From: Polytrichum commune
Lineage: Eukaryota; Streptophyta; Polytrichopsida; Polytrichales; Polytrichaceae
NCBI GenBank assembly: GCA_950295325.1
Contig: OX485805.1
Span: 38,675,501 to 38,739,500, forward strand
DNA: 64,000 nucleotides
Direction: 5' to 3'
Made by a program: the position numbers and the translations under genes
Notes under the pieces: generated by a model
Told to the model about the DNA's origin: nothing
Seen by the model: only the letters and a program-made list of their open reading frames with translations
Database searches by the model: none
Part shown: positions 37,701 to 46,722 of the stretch, piece by piece
Position numbering within the stretch: the first letter of the stretch is position 1
How the letters are laid out: each line of letters opens with the position of its first letter

Positions 37701-39408
37701 GGCCAGGTACTGGAGTCCTAGTACCCCGTTTATCTATGGACCTGTCCTCCCTAAAAACCCTCTTCCTGAAGTCATCCTCCTTTGGAATCCTTCTACATTC
37801 AGCACAAGTGTAATTCTCAAAGGGCTCACCAGATAAGGAGACACGCGCGCATCTCACATGTCTAAAGCAACCAACAATGACAACAATTCCATTACGATCC
37901 CTAAGCTCAGTTCGTGTGGAAGGTTCAGGAGCCCAATTATTACCGTGCTTAGGATCAGCAAGCAACCCATGGACATTGTAGACCAGATTAGAGTACATGG
38001 CAGTTCTACCCCAATAACCCCAGCATAACAACGAGAATACTTCGTTTTGCTTACCTGATGAAGCATGTGACTCATTCGTCCTGTCCGTAATCCTGAACCA
38101 ATCGTGCAGGCTCTGCTGTGTGCCTTGACGACCCCTGGAAGCAGGAGGCGGCCTCCCTCGACGTCCTGTGGACAACGCGGAAGATGTCGACTTGGCTGCA
38201 GCCTCCTCCAGCGCCTTGGTGTGCTTGATACCATGGATATGGTTCTCCAAGTTGGTGCGCAGGTTCTTCTTCGATGGGCACAACACAAACATGTCGCCAC
38301 AAACAGTGCAACGCACTTTGTACCAGAAACTCTTCATGATTTCGGACTCTGTGTCACCCACTACAACGAAGGTAACAGCAATAGCACTAACGCCATCATT
38401 CACAGACTGCAGAATTCCAAACCCTTCTTGAACTGCTGCCTTATGATCTGATGCAATTAATACTATGGCTCTACCACTCTTGTCCTGCGGATGATTATCG
38501 TAACTAACACCTTTCCCTCTGCACCAAGCTTTGGCATGGATTGTGGAGACAATGTGGGAAACTTTGAAGTTATTAATTAGATTATGGATAGCAGCCTTCG
38601 AATGGTCTCCAGACTGTCCACCAAACTCCTTCTTGCATTCCCCACAGTGAAGCTTCACTACAGACACTTCCCCATCATCCCAGGAGCGCAAATGCCACAA
38701 GTTGTCTTGCAAATTAAGATCTGCTAACTCCTTCCTCAATTTAGAGGCATCCCTAACATATTTGTCTTGAACCTCCTTTGATAGCAACACTGACTTGAAA
38801 TCGTGCCCAGAAAATTGGTCAACATAATCTAAGATTGTAGTAACCTTAGATGAGGGGTCAACCTCACCTGAATCAATGGGATGAAAATCAGGTGAATGGT
38901 TAACCTCCTCTGTTGCAGCAACCTCTTCTGGAACATCGCCGCCCACGTGTAGACGCATGCGCTTTGCTCGGTCATGTTCGTCTCCATGCCGAGCTTGGAT
39001 CACGTACACCGAATCACCAACAGTGTCCACACCCTCCATCCTTGTCTTGATTCGGCATTGCTCTTCGAAGTCCCAAAAGTCGAAACCCCACTCCACACAC
39101 TTCGCTTCTTCAAGGCGCACTCTGAATGAAGAGTAAAGCTCATGTGGTTGGCATGCAACTCTACCAATCATCTCGATTGTGTTTACCTCATCCTCTAGCG
39201 CAAACAACCTGACCTTGTAGACTACCATAGCCACAAACAAACTAAAGCACCCAACACGTCCAACATGACGCAACAAACAGTTCAACACGAGGCACATGGA
39301 ACTGTCTGCAACATCGAAATTGCGAAACCCTAAGAAACTGACAGTAAACCCATAGAAAGTGTGCAAAGTTAGCTCATGATGTGCTACCACAACGTTAGGG
39401 TTACGCAA
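34798..39408 (-). CDS. giant DDE-type transposase (1536 aa)
   Basis: Single uninterrupted frame. Two zinc-finger-like blocks come first: CGECKKEF with later His residues (about 255-290), and VRCTVCGDMF with HIHGIKH (about 366-396). Next are an AT-hook (GRRGRPPP, about 416) and a PCNA-box-like QQSLHDWF (about 431). A Cys pair block (CRR near 538) precedes the core. Candidate catalytic residues are Asp in AEDETKVKAR (about 751), Asp in HASDGDSRRR (about 870) and Glu in SDACEIFFSKVGG (about 1112), spaced like the P/hAT group with a large insertion domain. A CxC/CxxC cluster (about 832-843) lies between the first two. An acidic linker (about 1250-1300), a second AT-hook (GRRGRPTP, about 1413) and a 109-residue C-terminal domain (GRVQKI, WGNC) follow. 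It should bind the CTCGGG-type ends and cut and join DNA in the nucleus. The first 59 residues look odd; translation may start at Met60 or later. Confidence 0.85.
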   Translation of the reverse strand: MRNPNVVVAHHELTLHTFYGFTVSFLGFRNFDVADSSMCLVLNCLLRHVGRVGCFSLFVAMVVYKVRLFALEDEVNTIEMIGRVACQPHELYSSFRVRLEEAKCVEWGFDFWDFEEQCRIKTRMEGVDTVGDSVYVIQARHGDEHDRAKRMRLHVGGDVPEEVAATEEVNHSPDFHPIDSGEVDPSSKVTTILDYVDQFSGHDFKSVLLSKEVQDKYVRDASKLRKELADLNLQDNLWHLRSWDDGEVSVVKLHCGECKKEFGGQSGDHSKAAIHNLINNFKVSHIVSTIHAKAWCRGKGVSYDNHPQDKSGRAIVLIASDHKAAVQEGFGILQSVNDGVSAIAVTFVVVGDTESEIMKSFWYKVRCTVCGDMFVLCPSKKNLRTNLENHIHGIKHTKALEEAAAKSTSSALSTGRRGRPPPASRGRQGTQQSLHDWFRITDRTNESHASSGKQNEVFSLLCWGYWGRTAMYSNLVYNVHGLLADPKHGNNWAPEPSTRTELRDRNGIVVIVGCFRHVRCARVSLSGEPFENYTCAECRRIPKEDDFRKRVFREDRSIDKRGTRTPVPGRRIDCLSVHELALHNRILGRKFREERAMRWSMKARVVQLKMAKHGLRLSAQENFNRKDVLSVCNNILAAHRTNAFGGKPTLWDFLRDVANNLNRQKQGHRFSNNSKSFCQAMKVYGGRRMCDLFSLNFAAPSYSTVKRENIKGVRFVAGEHPLIFQSVARIYREAKNAHGVTGPVPVILAEDETKVKARITWEPQFDVLACFCGSKINHKCVVDFKPYVGEGNTGYENILDAFRGDKIGSFAKVIMVNPLHAKLPRLVLAVSCTCNCFDSCWVCSHWGRIDSLWKLHCEESVGPVVGHASDGDSRRRQLMLEDYTGKSGHRFEVPWEGFVLSAVLGVGNRVQGLHDQDFIHNGKKLINPLDSVVKTLQLGLDICCLGHVGQVYNKYTFDQHGLRQEDVNRSDRQNWASAQRLCALKVRTCLKDIRVGRDTHQERTLGTEMYLQICADYVDIFLSVSLDLRQRIVLASKVSFFFRIWRLWFQHGDHAVGGNTKSLTTQECFVSNQCFLDVQISCHFVVFLIKYFREHHDNLPVPLHLTGSDACEIFFSKVGGMQGIERAYDFHELVNCANTLNQLSAIEYGDNGLKFDRVHNKQRNIWAELHPLEEGMSGPDLGDYSLINDDSKLIDSLKEGLREAQSMIRILNMGPSSVAREKKWFMQPWLVESNDPKYWAYVPPKKATTSDDGDGEALRDAMVDTDANDNVVHLEDELEDDPEPLGIAEGECMDALSELMGAVEPPAPSLTNSGATHAQTIVPTVEYGGKTIYKSTLVSELNGNPYLSKDRLTRVRNSVYFNNFEDYLSTASCESTMLLGIGSDCGVFFVQRNTTTTSSAVKAAQRRGVRSSGRRGRPTPVSLGVDVGTWWLGRVQKIKRQCGKQWGNCRNPIDMMNRMCVKGKKVSSTPSIMVLLNWFTKSPGHLKYKYEGSDTQWIDIDSVISTVSMSFNMRTNVYTLDDTDAKSLDEFVRTDK

Positions 39409-40031
39409 CCTATCACCATCCGCGTGCCTCTAATCTGCACCACCCACGACGTTTGATCGTAGGGTCCACAATTGATCTCAGGCAATGCCCTCACTGTCTA
39501 ATACACGTGTGGGCGCCATAGGTTGCTAGGCCTTTTTTTATTTTAAAGGTACCCTACTTTATTTTTAAAATATCTAGTAATACACGCACTATACCCACAC
39601 CCTTAGTTTGTTGTAACCCATGTAACATCATTATTGTGACCCTATTCTTAAGGAAATATTTTTCAAATAATTTGCTCCATTGTTTTTATGAAACCCTATC
39701 TTTGGACTCACCTATATTTCTAATACCAAGGTTAGTGCCCCCCCCCGAGGGGTGGCAACACCAAAGATCTTTGGACTCTTATTTTTGGAGTTCATAATAT
39801 AAATGTAATAGTTTGGAGTTATAAGTTATTATTTCATACCATCTATATTGCTTAAACTTGTTGTATGTATTTTTAAGCTCATATTACTTATGTTTTCGTA
39901 TTCCCTCAATAGTATGACAACTTTATGTCATTTGTCATAGTAATGAAAAGATGATACCTCGATAATACGACTTTTTTGTATTTCCCAAAAATGTCATACT
40001 AAAGAGGGAGAACAATAGTGCAAAGATTTAT

Positions 40032-40899
40032 CTCGGGGCGATCACACCCCCTTACGTTTCATAACCACGTGTGATAAAAGTTTGCTACCCTATATTATAT
40101 GCCACATATAATTTTGAAAATTATGATATTTTTTCTACATATGCATAACCATTGATTATATATTTTTTATATATTTTTTGAAATTTGTGAGCATCTTAAT
40201 TTTTGTAGTAATTTTTTTAGTTCAATTTTGCATCATTCTAGTTAGAAACGGTATGTTTTATAAAATTTATAAAAAAATCATAAAATTTGGTTGTTATTTT
40301 TTACTATGTAATAGATACCGTGTATACTCATGAAAAACAATTGATAAAATTTTGACCCATTTAACACAATATTCATTAAAATGAGAGTTCTCCAGTGAAT
40401 TGAGAGTACATAAAGCAAACTATTAATCCAAGAATGAAATGAAAACCACTGGAAAGTTGTAGAGTACAAGTAAAAAAATAACATTTGATTTTCCACCGTA
40501 AATTCCGCCGTAGTTTCCATTAAAATGAAATTATGTTAAGCTGGGAAATTGACTCATTTAGGTCGACTCAACCTAAATTGACAACATAATCAACTCATTT
40601 AGGTCGACTCAATTTAAGTTGACAAAATATTGTCCTCATTTAGGTCGACTCAACCTAAATGAGTCGATTTCCCAGCTTAACATACTCTCATTTTAATGGA
40701 AACTACATGTCTGAAGTATAATCTAGTATTTATCAACCTAACATGACTTTTAGGTGTCCAAATGGCCAATATTATTTTGAGAGGATCCCACTCTCTCAAA
40801 ATATTGAATATCGTGTTATTTTGGTGATGTTTTATGGAGAAAGTAGATTTTATTTATCGCATGTGGTGTTCAACTTGACAATGAAGTGCACCCCTCGAG
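40032..40899 (-). mobile_element. hAT-type MITE, copy 4, with insertion
   Basis: Inverted copy of the 410-bp family: the left end is CTCGGGGCGATCAC with CCACGTGTGATAAAAG, and the right side has CGCATGTGG-TTCAACTTGACAATG and ends CCCCTCGAG. Flanks AGATTTAT and AGATTTCT match at 7 of 8 bases. Family sequence breaks near 40363 and resumes near 40835; the gap holds a palindromic element (40510-40706) and other DNA. Confidence 0.85.
40510..40706. mobile_element. 197-bp palindromic element
   Basis: Inverted ends GTAGTTTCCATTAAAATGA and TTAAGCTGGGAAAT enclose three direct units containing CTCATTTAGGTCGACTCAA (starting about 40552, 40593, 40635). TA may be the duplicated target if the ends begin GTTTCC. 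A similar CATTAAAATGAGAG piece stands alone at about 40371. Confidence 0.7.
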
Positions 40900-41207
40900 A
40901 GATTTCTTTAAGGAAGAAACATTTTATTGAAGTTGGAGTTCTCCGGAGGCCAAGTTTGTTGTCCGAGTTTTGAGGTTGTCCAAGAAACTTGACCTCCGGA
41001 GAACTCCCCTTGGAAAAAGTGTCGCCACGTTGCCAATCATGTCATTATTTCATCCATGTACAAAGTTCTTCACCAAAGGACTCTTGGCCGTAGTGTAAAC
41101 CACCATTGGACAAGAGTGTCACTCTTGACCAATCAAATTTCAAAATTCTCCTAGAATTCTTGACCGGAGGACTTCTCCACTGTAGTGTAAAGCGGCCCTA
41201 AGTCTGT

Positions 41208-41256
41208 AGTAGTGGGTCTTTGCATAGTAGTGGGTCTTTGCGTAGTAGTGAGTCTG
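41208..41256. repeat. short tandem repeat AGTAGTGGGTCTTTGC
   Basis: Two to three units of about 19 bp (TAGTAGTGGGTCTTTGCG, the last with AGTCTGT) directly left of the foldback element. Confidence 0.8.
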
Positions 41257-41259
41257 TAC

Positions 41260-41725
41260 CAGTGATTGGGGACGATTTTGGGCATTTGTCGGTTGAGATC
41301 CTCGTGTTTGCAAAGTCCAACTGGTTACATGCTGACATCCTTCGGTATGCCTTTATTAAATTGGGGTATATTCTATAAATTCCTCAAAAAAACAATCGGT
41401 CATTTTCCTGCAGTCTTGAACTTCAACCGGTTATTTCTCAAACTCAACTGGTTCATTTGTAACCTATGATCGGGGAGAACCGGCAGTTAGTTACAGATGA
41501 ACCTGGTTGAGTTTGAGAAATAGCCGTTTGAAGTTTAAGACTGCAGGAAAATTACCGATCATTTAAGAGGAATTTCTAGAATATACCCCAATACGATAAA
41601 AGGAAACCGAAGGATGTCAACATGTAACCGGTTGGACTTGCAGACACTAGGATCTCAACCGATAAATGGCCAAAAATCTCCCCGATCACCGTTTGTAACT
41701 AACCGCCAGTTCTCCTCGATCATAG
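41260..41725. mobile_element. foldback element made of two CAGTG repeat units
   Basis: A plus-oriented repeat unit (41260 to about 41475) is followed at once by an inverted unit (to 41725). The outer ends are CAGTGATTGGGGA and CTATGATCGAGGAGA read inward. The 8-bp duplication GTCTGTAC is perfect (41252-41259 and 41726-41733). The arms would fold into a hairpin of about 200 bp. Confidence 0.88.
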
Positions 41726-42587
41726 GTCTGTACGTAGGCCAATGCACCGGGAGCCACACTCCTTATTAGCAGTGAGTCGCAACATTCAAACTTTGTGCCC
41801 TTGGAAGAAGTCGAATCCTGAAATGTACCCGCCACAGAGATTTCAGTTGGCCCTTGAAACAAGTGAACGGGAAAATTTGGGCAAAATTGGTCGAGATCTA
41901 AGTATTTTTCAACTTTCAAGTCCAATCGGTTGCACCACTAATGGAAAATTCAGAGGTTATTGCCTCGAAGCCCGAGAGTGGTTTTCGCGATTTTGGAGTC
42001 CTGGCCCCAACCCCAACTGACAATGTTACCTCTGATCTATGTGGGTAGATTACCCTGCGCACAGTCGGAATGGCCAGTTGATTTCATTCCTGTCTCTTAT
42101 CTTCACTCTCTTAAAGTTAATTGTCCTTATTACCTTCACAACCTCTCTCATCTTCCGGGTGTTTGCAAGGCCCGCCTTGTGGGTAGTGGTAGCGTGGATG
42201 TTTGTAGGATGTAGGGTTACTGTGTGGGTTTAGTTGAGTGATTCCTGAGCATGTTGTAAGTTGTCGTGGAAGAAAGGTGATTTGTGCTTCTTGTTGAGCT
42301 TCTGAGAGGTTTACAAGGTTGAGGATCCTTGTGGAGCTCTACGATATCTGCTTGCGAGCAGAGAGGCGGAAGCTTTGTGGGAGGTGCATGGTTTCGAGTT
42401 CATCCGGTTGAGCGGATTCTTGAGGAGGTTTAAATTCTTTGAGTGAGAGAAGGGTGATGGCCGCTTCTAATTGTCCATTGCTGAAAAGCAGATGAAGCTT
42501 AAGCTCAAAACGGGACATTATTTCTCTAGAAATTCACTAGTGCACTTTGATTTCTTTTGGTTCTTCTTTATTAATTTCAAAGTATAC

Positions 42588-42720
42588 AATTCCAAAGATT
42601 TCCTCTAAAATGGCTGGCAATCTGCTTAAAGTCTTAAACTTCAACCGGTTTATATTCTCAAGCTCAAGCGGCTCATCTGTAATTAATGGTTGGTCAGCTC
42701 TCCCCATTCGTAGTTTGAAA
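42588..42720 (+). repeat. dispersed CAGTG/AACCGGTT repeat, partial copy h
   Basis: The 3' half of the repeat (TTTCCTCTAAAATGGC, CTTCAACCGGTTTAT, GGCTCATCTGTAA) and the extension CTCCCCATTCG-AGTTTGAAACC, about 120 bp upstream of the 340-residue gene. A weak further fragment lies near 41865-41935. Confidence 0.7.
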
Positions 42721-42838
42721 CCATGGCCGCTCCATGACTCACTTTCCAGACTTTGAAACTATGACTTTATAAGTTATCTTCATGTCTGGAATGAACACAA
42801 ATATATCTGGCTTGTGCTGATCCGGGGGTTAAGTCCTC

Positions 42839-43861
42839 ATGGCGATGATCACTTTTGCCAATTTTTTTGCCATCTTGGCATCTTTTGCGGGTCTCTTGAG
42901 TACTTTATTCAATATACCTCAGTGGCTATATGTAGTTAGCCTGACATTACTACTCTTTATTTCTGTTATTCCGTGTATCTTCTCACTGGTGTCTTTCTTC
43001 AACTTGAGAACGAGCAGGTGGATGTGTTTTAAGCTTGATATCTGCTCATACTTCTTAGGAACCTCTTTTGATGGATGGCTAGCGCAACGAATGGTTGAAG
43101 GTACTGCAATCTGTTGCAACAACAATCTCACAGAGCCCCAAACCATTTTATTCGATGAATACTTCACTTTGTCCGGTGCAAGGAGATTTGAAAACAGGGG
43201 CAGTGAAGCACTTAATTACACGCACGTATTCCAATACAAATGCTACCATCAATTGCTATCAGAAACGCCGCTTGACGGCTTTGCCATGCCCAGTGGCACT
43301 TTCTCAGAGCTGGCTCCGTCCGAGCATGATCTTGAGGGGGTCATGAAATTGATGAAGACGAATCGAGTTTGCATTTATTTCAAAACAGGGGAGATTACCC
43401 AGAGAATAGCTTACGACGGAGGTGAGTGTTCTGTATCGAATTTCATTTACACCCATTCAAAAGAACATTTTGTGGGTACATTCAAGATCCAAGAGCGGAG
43501 GATGAAACAACTCTTTTACATCAAAGGGATTGAATCCATATTCCCTAAACTCAAAGTAGCCGATTTTGTCAAGGTTAGGAGGGGCGTTATGGTGATGCAT
43601 TACTGTGGAGATAAAGCATTTTATCAAAGCTTGCACGGAAGGGACATTGTTAGGGTTACGTTGGATAAATGCAGAATTCTGTCCTACGAGGGGAGTTTCC
43701 ATCTCCAATGGAATCCATGTCCATGGAAAATGTTCTCTTCCAAGAACTTAAACATCGACTGCAGCACAATTCCAATCTTCCAAAAGAGACCATTCCAAGA
43801 TGAGGCAGTAGCACTTGCCCCATGGCCTAGCTCATCAAACCCGTGTCCTGTTTACATATGA
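42839..43861 (+). CDS. membrane-anchored protein of unknown family (340 aa)
   Basis: Intact, intronless frame of 340 codons. The N-terminus carries two hydrophobic stretches (about residues 4-24 and 29-53, e.g. LYVVSLTLLLFISVIPCIF), so it is probably anchored in a membrane. The remaining 280 residues are soluble in character and rich in Cys, Phe and Tyr: KCYHQLLSETPLDGFAMPSG, CIYFKTGEITQRIAYDGGEC, HYCGDKAFYQSL, WNPCPWKMFSS. I see no known catalytic motif and recognise no family. Codon use looks like a genuine gene, and the long open frame in AT-rich DNA would be unlikely by chance. A repeat fragment lies close upstream and may contribute to the promoter. The first Met is used; MAMITFANFF suits a membrane N-terminus. 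Function unknown. Confidence 0.75.
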   Translation: MAMITFANFFAILASFAGLLSTLFNIPQWLYVVSLTLLLFISVIPCIFSLVSFFNLRTSRWMCFKLDICSYFLGTSFDGWLAQRMVEGTAICCNNNLTEPQTILFDEYFTLSGARRFENRGSEALNYTHVFQYKCYHQLLSETPLDGFAMPSGTFSELAPSEHDLEGVMKLMKTNRVCIYFKTGEITQRIAYDGGECSVSNFIYTHSKEHFVGTFKIQERRMKQLFYIKGIESIFPKLKVADFVKVRRGVMVMHYCGDKAFYQSLHGRDIVRVTLDKCRILSYEGSFHLQWNPCPWKMFSSKNLNIDCSTIPIFQKRPFQDEAVALAPWPSSSNPCPVYI

Positions 43862-46348
43862 GCTCAGCTTATGCTCAAAAGCAAAACCTATATAATTCAA
43901 GTCCACCGAACCTAGCTCCCTAATAACGTGTCAAGTTTACAAATGAGCTTGGGCATAGCCTATGCCAAGGTGAATCCTCTCTCGTTCATGCCAACCATTA
44001 CAAGTATGTATGGGTTTGATGTATGGAGAATGAAGATAGTTCAGCATCATCGACTGTGGGAGGTTAATTTGAAGGTGTGCGTGAATGTGAGTAGAGATGA
44101 CTAAGCTTCATTTTATTGGGTGTTGGTTGGAGACGCATGAATGGCATGGAAATTGGAGGATGTAGAGTTCAATTACAACCGATGTTGCTGGTTGCCCGGG
44201 TACTAATTCAATTACCCTGACGCTTCATCATTCTTCACCAATTAGCAGTATCAATCCTCCAGAGATGCTGTCAATCTTACAAGGTGCTTTCAACAGACGG
44301 TGTCGTGGAGCATGGCGCATTCTGATATTTTCTCTATGATTTCTCTATCTTAACATTGTTCAACCATGTGGGTCGGTTCCATGACCTTAGAATATGTCGA
44401 TTATATTTTATGGTTCTCAGAAACAAACTAAGACTATTCATTCATTATTTGGGTGGAGTTATATATCCGGCACTATTCACATGAGGCATTGTTCATCGGG
44501 GCATTATTCAATAAAAATATTACTCATAACAACACTATCATTGAAAACACCGGCATTATTCAAGATAATTTTATTATTCATACCGGCACCAATTTCTTCT
44601 TACTTTTTAAGGTTGTTCCCATGAAGGTAAGATTGTGAAGGCCCATGTCAAATGCTAAATATATAATGATTTTCCATTGAAATCATTGAGATTTAATTAA
44701 CATCAAAAAGCATATGGGAAGTTTATAAATATTTTGTTTCTTAGAAGTTGCATTGGCTTATGCTTGAAGATAACAACGTCCTTTTCTCTTGTCTCAAAAA
44801 CATCGGGGTTGAAACGGAGATCAGTGGGCCAAGGTAAAAGAAATTTGGCCTTGACATGTGCCTAACCTTGGGGGCCTTGGTTTCTAGGTTGGTCCCTCTT
44901 TTGTTGGGCTTGAGCACCCATTTTCAACTTTGATTCAAGACGGCAGTTTTGCTAGGCTTAAACCCTCCATTTCCAATCGGAATTGAAAACAAACAATTTT
45001 AATCCAAAAAACAAAGGGACCAACTTTGATTTGAAACCAAGCTCCTCAAGATTAGGCAAATGTTTCTTGAGCATGGTAGGGCCAACATGCTCAAATTCAC
45101 GTCAAATTGCTCAACGTTGGTTTTTCTTTTCTTTTTTCTTTAGGCAAATGTCAAGGCCAAAATATTTTTACCTTGACCCATTGTCAATCTCCATTTCGGT
45201 GACATCCGTTGTTCCAAGCATATCCTTTGCAGATGTGGAGACATGCAAACACCCAAGACTATATGTTTTTGTCGTATGCACAACTAGACTTAGGAAGTTG
45301 GTAGCAGGGCTATACTTTATCATGAAAACAAAGTAATCACAATTGTGGCTAGTGCAAGATGTTGTACTTGAAATGAACAGAGACAACATATGGGTTCCTT
45401 GTACGGAAGAATAGTAGTGAGACTACCATTTGTTGCAATCGTATAATTAGATATATTATGGCCCATGACATGAAATTGATTTTAAAGTCCACGAAGTCAA
45501 AAGTTTCATGAGACCAAAAGTACATCAAATGATATCAAAGAGGCTACTTCCTAGAATAATGGAGTGTAATGGTCCCAATAAGATATAGGCTAATATCAAC
45601 TTGATAAACCAATTGGAAGAAAGACTTGAGACTACCTAGTATTACATTTTGAAATAGGGATTGAAACTTATCTCTAATGGTGTTGTACATGGACTTAAAG
45701 TCACAGTGCTGAACACAAAGTGTGGCTCATTTTGAACTACATTTTCAGAACGAAATTGACATAATCTCTTATCCCAATGAACAATACCTACCCGCCTGTG
45801 ACCTCGGTTTTGAAGAAACAATCAGATTTTTTTTCCTTTTGAAAAACTAACTTTTTCTATCAATGTCAGCATTGCAAACTTCAAAGTCGGAGGAATCATG
45901 ACGTTGCTGTTGCATCACCTCAAGTACCTTGGCGCACCATTCTCAACGCACATGCCTACTCCGTCTCTCCAATGCCACCTCCGGCTGCATCACAAACAGA
46001 TAGAGTACCAATGAGCCTCTTACAGATTACTGACCAGTTTCTGTAGTTGCCTACTAAGTTAATACTACAGTACTCCATACCCCAAAATCAAGTTTTAGTT
46101 TTTTGCGATGATCGACAACCTACGTCACTGGACGAATCAGCTGCTTGATGCATTAATTCATGCCTACCCCAGTACCTGCAAGCTATGGCGGGTTTTGGCA
46201 GAGATGGATGGAGCTGCTTTCATTCGCCGCATATGCTGGTACGGATCGAAGCCATCATCATACACCTATAAGAGATGTCGTCTCTTCCTCTTCAGACTCA
46301 CCGATGCAGACTCCACTGAGTTAGTGGGCTCAAGGGATCGATCGCTTT
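43862..46348. other. intergenic, no gene recognised
   Basis: Low-complexity ATTATTCA/CGGCA-rich stretch at about 44455-44600; otherwise AT-rich DNA. A short plus-strand frame at 46108-46350 (80 codons) has no recognisable domain. Confidence 0.5.
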
Positions 46349-46722
46349 GAGCTTGCGGGTCTAGATTTCAGCTTTCGGGTTTGAAATTCTGAGCTTCTTG
46401 GTTTGGGATTCTGAGCTTCCGGGTTTGGGATTTTGAGCACTCGGGTTTAGGATTCTGAGCTTGCAGGTCTTGATTTTGAGCTTGCACGTTTGGGAATGTG
46501 ACCTTTTGGGTTTAGGATTCTGAGGTCACAGGTTTGGAATTTTGTGATTGCAGGTTTGGAGTTTTGAGTTTGCACGTCTGAGATTTTGAGCATCCTGGTT
46601 TTGGGATTCTAAGCTTTCGGATTCAGGATTCTGAGCTTGAAGGTTTGAAATTTTGAGCAGGGATTCTGAGCTTGCGGGTTTGGGATTTTGTGGTTGCAGG
46701 TGTGGGAATTGAGGTTGCAGCC
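46349..46722 (+). repeat. 22-bp minisatellite ending at chitinase start
   Basis: About 17-18 diverged units of consensus GAGCTTGCGGGTTTGGGATT plus two bases (usually CT or TT), running without a gap up to the chitinase start codon; the last unit reads GAGGTTGCAGCC before ATGATGG. Several units contain GCAGGT. The array probably makes up the 5' untranslated leader or core promoter. Confidence 0.9.

Larger units (their letters stand above)
32870..39749 (-). mobile_element. 6.9-kb apparently intact DNA transposon, new or divergent family
   Basis: The ends are CTCG, a G run (15 left, 9 right) and CACTAACCTT, inverted at the two sides. The 8-bp duplication GGGTGGCA is perfect (32862-32869, 39750-39757). 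It carries two minus-strand genes: a 1536-codon uninterrupted transposase (34798-39408) and a two-exon 162-codon gene (33717-34306). Intact frames and identical duplications suggest a recent, possibly still mobile copy. An 8-bp duplication is shared by the hAT, P and KDZ superfamilies; the ends and protein fit none neatly. Relatives here are at 12337-13645 and 9466-12198 and the 410-bp MITEs. Confidence 0.9.
32365..40023 (+). mobile_element. second pogo/Tigger end, interrupted by giant element
   Basis: From TA at 32363-32364 the sequence TAGTCCAACCTCGTTAATAC begins a copy inverted relative to the one ending at 31818; similarity runs over about 340-370 bp (32365-32731 against 31818-31480). The right limit is less sure: 39900-40023 still shows Tigger-like phrases (CTCGATAATACGAC, TGTCATACTAAAGAGGGAG). 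The giant element is inserted between these parts. No coding remains were recognised. Confidence 0.5.
31923..41198. mobile_element. PIF/Harbinger-like element, outer shell of nest
   Basis: Outer inverted ends GGGCCGCTTTACACT are flanked by TAA on both sides (31920-31922 and 41199-41201), the usual PIF/Harbinger signature. The left arm (31923 to about 32160) and right arm (about 40930-41198) share further inverted matches such as CGGTGGAGAAGT, GTAGTGTAAACCACC and GGTCAAGAA. With the insertions inside removed it would be only a few hundred bases, a Tourist-like MITE. No Harbinger protein is seen. It is the oldest layer of the nest. Confidence 0.7.
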
